In this document: in pieces, positions 13,949 through 14,418 of the stretch | How the letters are laid out: each line of letters starts with the position of its first letter | Position numbering within the stretch: position 1 is the stretch's first letter | Origin: Fundicoccus_A sp052115865 | GTDB lineage: Bacteria > Bacillota > Bacilli > Lactobacillales > Aerococcaceae | DNA length: 14,418 nucleotides | Direction: 5' to 3' | Assembly: GCF_052115865.1 (NCBI RefSeq) | Contig: NZ_JBQKME010000022.1 | Coordinates: forward strand, 1 to 14,418 | Program-made: the position numbers and the translations under genes | The notes under the pieces: generated by a model | The model's database searches: none | Told to the model about the DNA's origin: nothing | What the model saw: only the letters and a program-made list of their open reading frames with translations

Positions 13949-14383
13949 CTAATTCTCCATAAACTTCGCAAACTTATCTGCGGTATCTTTCTTTTCTTCT
14001 TTTGTAACGTGAGCATAGATATTCATTGTTGTTTGAATATCCGTGTGTCCTAGACGAGCCTGATACATCTTCCATTGCTTCAAGAGCTTCATAGAGTCAT
14101 TATCCATATCAATAATTCTTCTACCGTTCACTGTCTTAGTAGGTTGCATGATAATCTTGTTATTTAAGCCTCTAGTGAGTGTTTTATTGATATTGAGGGT
14201 AGATGTATCGAAATCAATATCTGACCATTTAAGAGCTAGTATTTCTGATTTTCGAGCACCGCTGTACGATAATATCCTAAAGTACGTATATCCGTTTACA
14301 TCTAAATTTTCAACCATTGTATCTTTAGTTATATTCAAATTTAAATTTTGTTTTAGAACGGTGTCTATACATTCAAAGTATTT
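13949..14383 (-). pseudogene. Tyrosine recombinase (phage/ICE-type integrase) remnant with internal deletion
   Basis: The frame is open from after a TAG at 14384-14386 down to the stop at 13949. The best in-frame start is a TTG at 14338 without a good ribosome site. The box I arginine is present in YSGARKSEILALKW. At the C terminus, ARLGHTDIQTTMNIYAHVT carries the late GH motif and the nucleophilic tyrosine. Between them MYQ (residues 91-93 from the TTG) joins directly to ARLGH at about 14059. The usual 60-80 residues with the second catalytic motif (RHTHASLL-type, H-x-x-R) are gone. The N-terminal DNA-binding part, some 200 residues, is also missing. It cannot be an active recombinase. It resembles integrases of Gram-positive phages and Tn916-like elements, and marks this end as former mobile DNA. 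Confidence 0.85.
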
Positions 14384-14418
14384 CTAATAATAACACAGTT
14401 TATTGATACGCATCAATT

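Noticed and set aside
14148..14387. Plus-strand 79-codon frame opposite the integrase remnant
   Set aside because: It is antisense to recognisable recombinase sequence, and its hydrophobic composition follows from that.

Overview
The window is low-GC DNA with AGGAGG-type ribosome binding sites, clean sigma-A promoters and Rho-independent terminators. It carries NiaR/NiaX niacin control and a two-subunit LacLM beta-galactosidase. Together these indicate a lactic-acid-type Firmicute (order Lactobacillales). I cannot fix the family or genus from the sequence alone.

Layout. Bases 1-165 are the end of an IS3-like insertion sequence, with the start of its first transposase frame. Bases 229-2348 hold a minus-strand housekeeping cluster: corA-type metal transporter, the NAD-regulator niaR, and the niacin ECF S-component niaX. 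niaX has its own promoter, and a palindrome that looks like a NiaR operator lies on its -35 box. Bases about 2456-3584 are the remains of a heparinase II/III-family gene that has lost most of its 5' half. A strong terminator at 3605-3652 separates it from the next gene.

Bases 3646-12933 form a plant-glycan locus built of two divergent regulator/enzyme modules. In module one, an AraC-family regulator (minus) faces a GH42 beta-galactosidase followed by a GH51 alpha-L-arabinofuranosidase (plus, probable two-gene operon). In module two, a second AraC-family regulator (minus) faces lacL and lacM (plus, overlapping by 14 bases). None of the four enzyme chains has a signal peptide, so they should act in the cytoplasm. 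The combination fits debranching of arabinose and removal of galactose from imported arabino-galacto-oligosaccharides. No transporter is encoded in the window, so uptake must be encoded elsewhere.

Bases 12934-13441 contain no convincing intact gene. They hold one long imperfect fold, three terminator-like hairpins on the plus strand and a 36-codon minus-strand coding fragment. Bases 13442-13846 encode a small VOC (glyoxalase/bleomycin-resistance fold) protein. Bases 13949 to about 14383 are a tyrosine-recombinase remnant whose catalytic core has an internal in-frame deletion. The right end, like the far left end, therefore looks like decayed mobile DNA bordering the metabolic locus.
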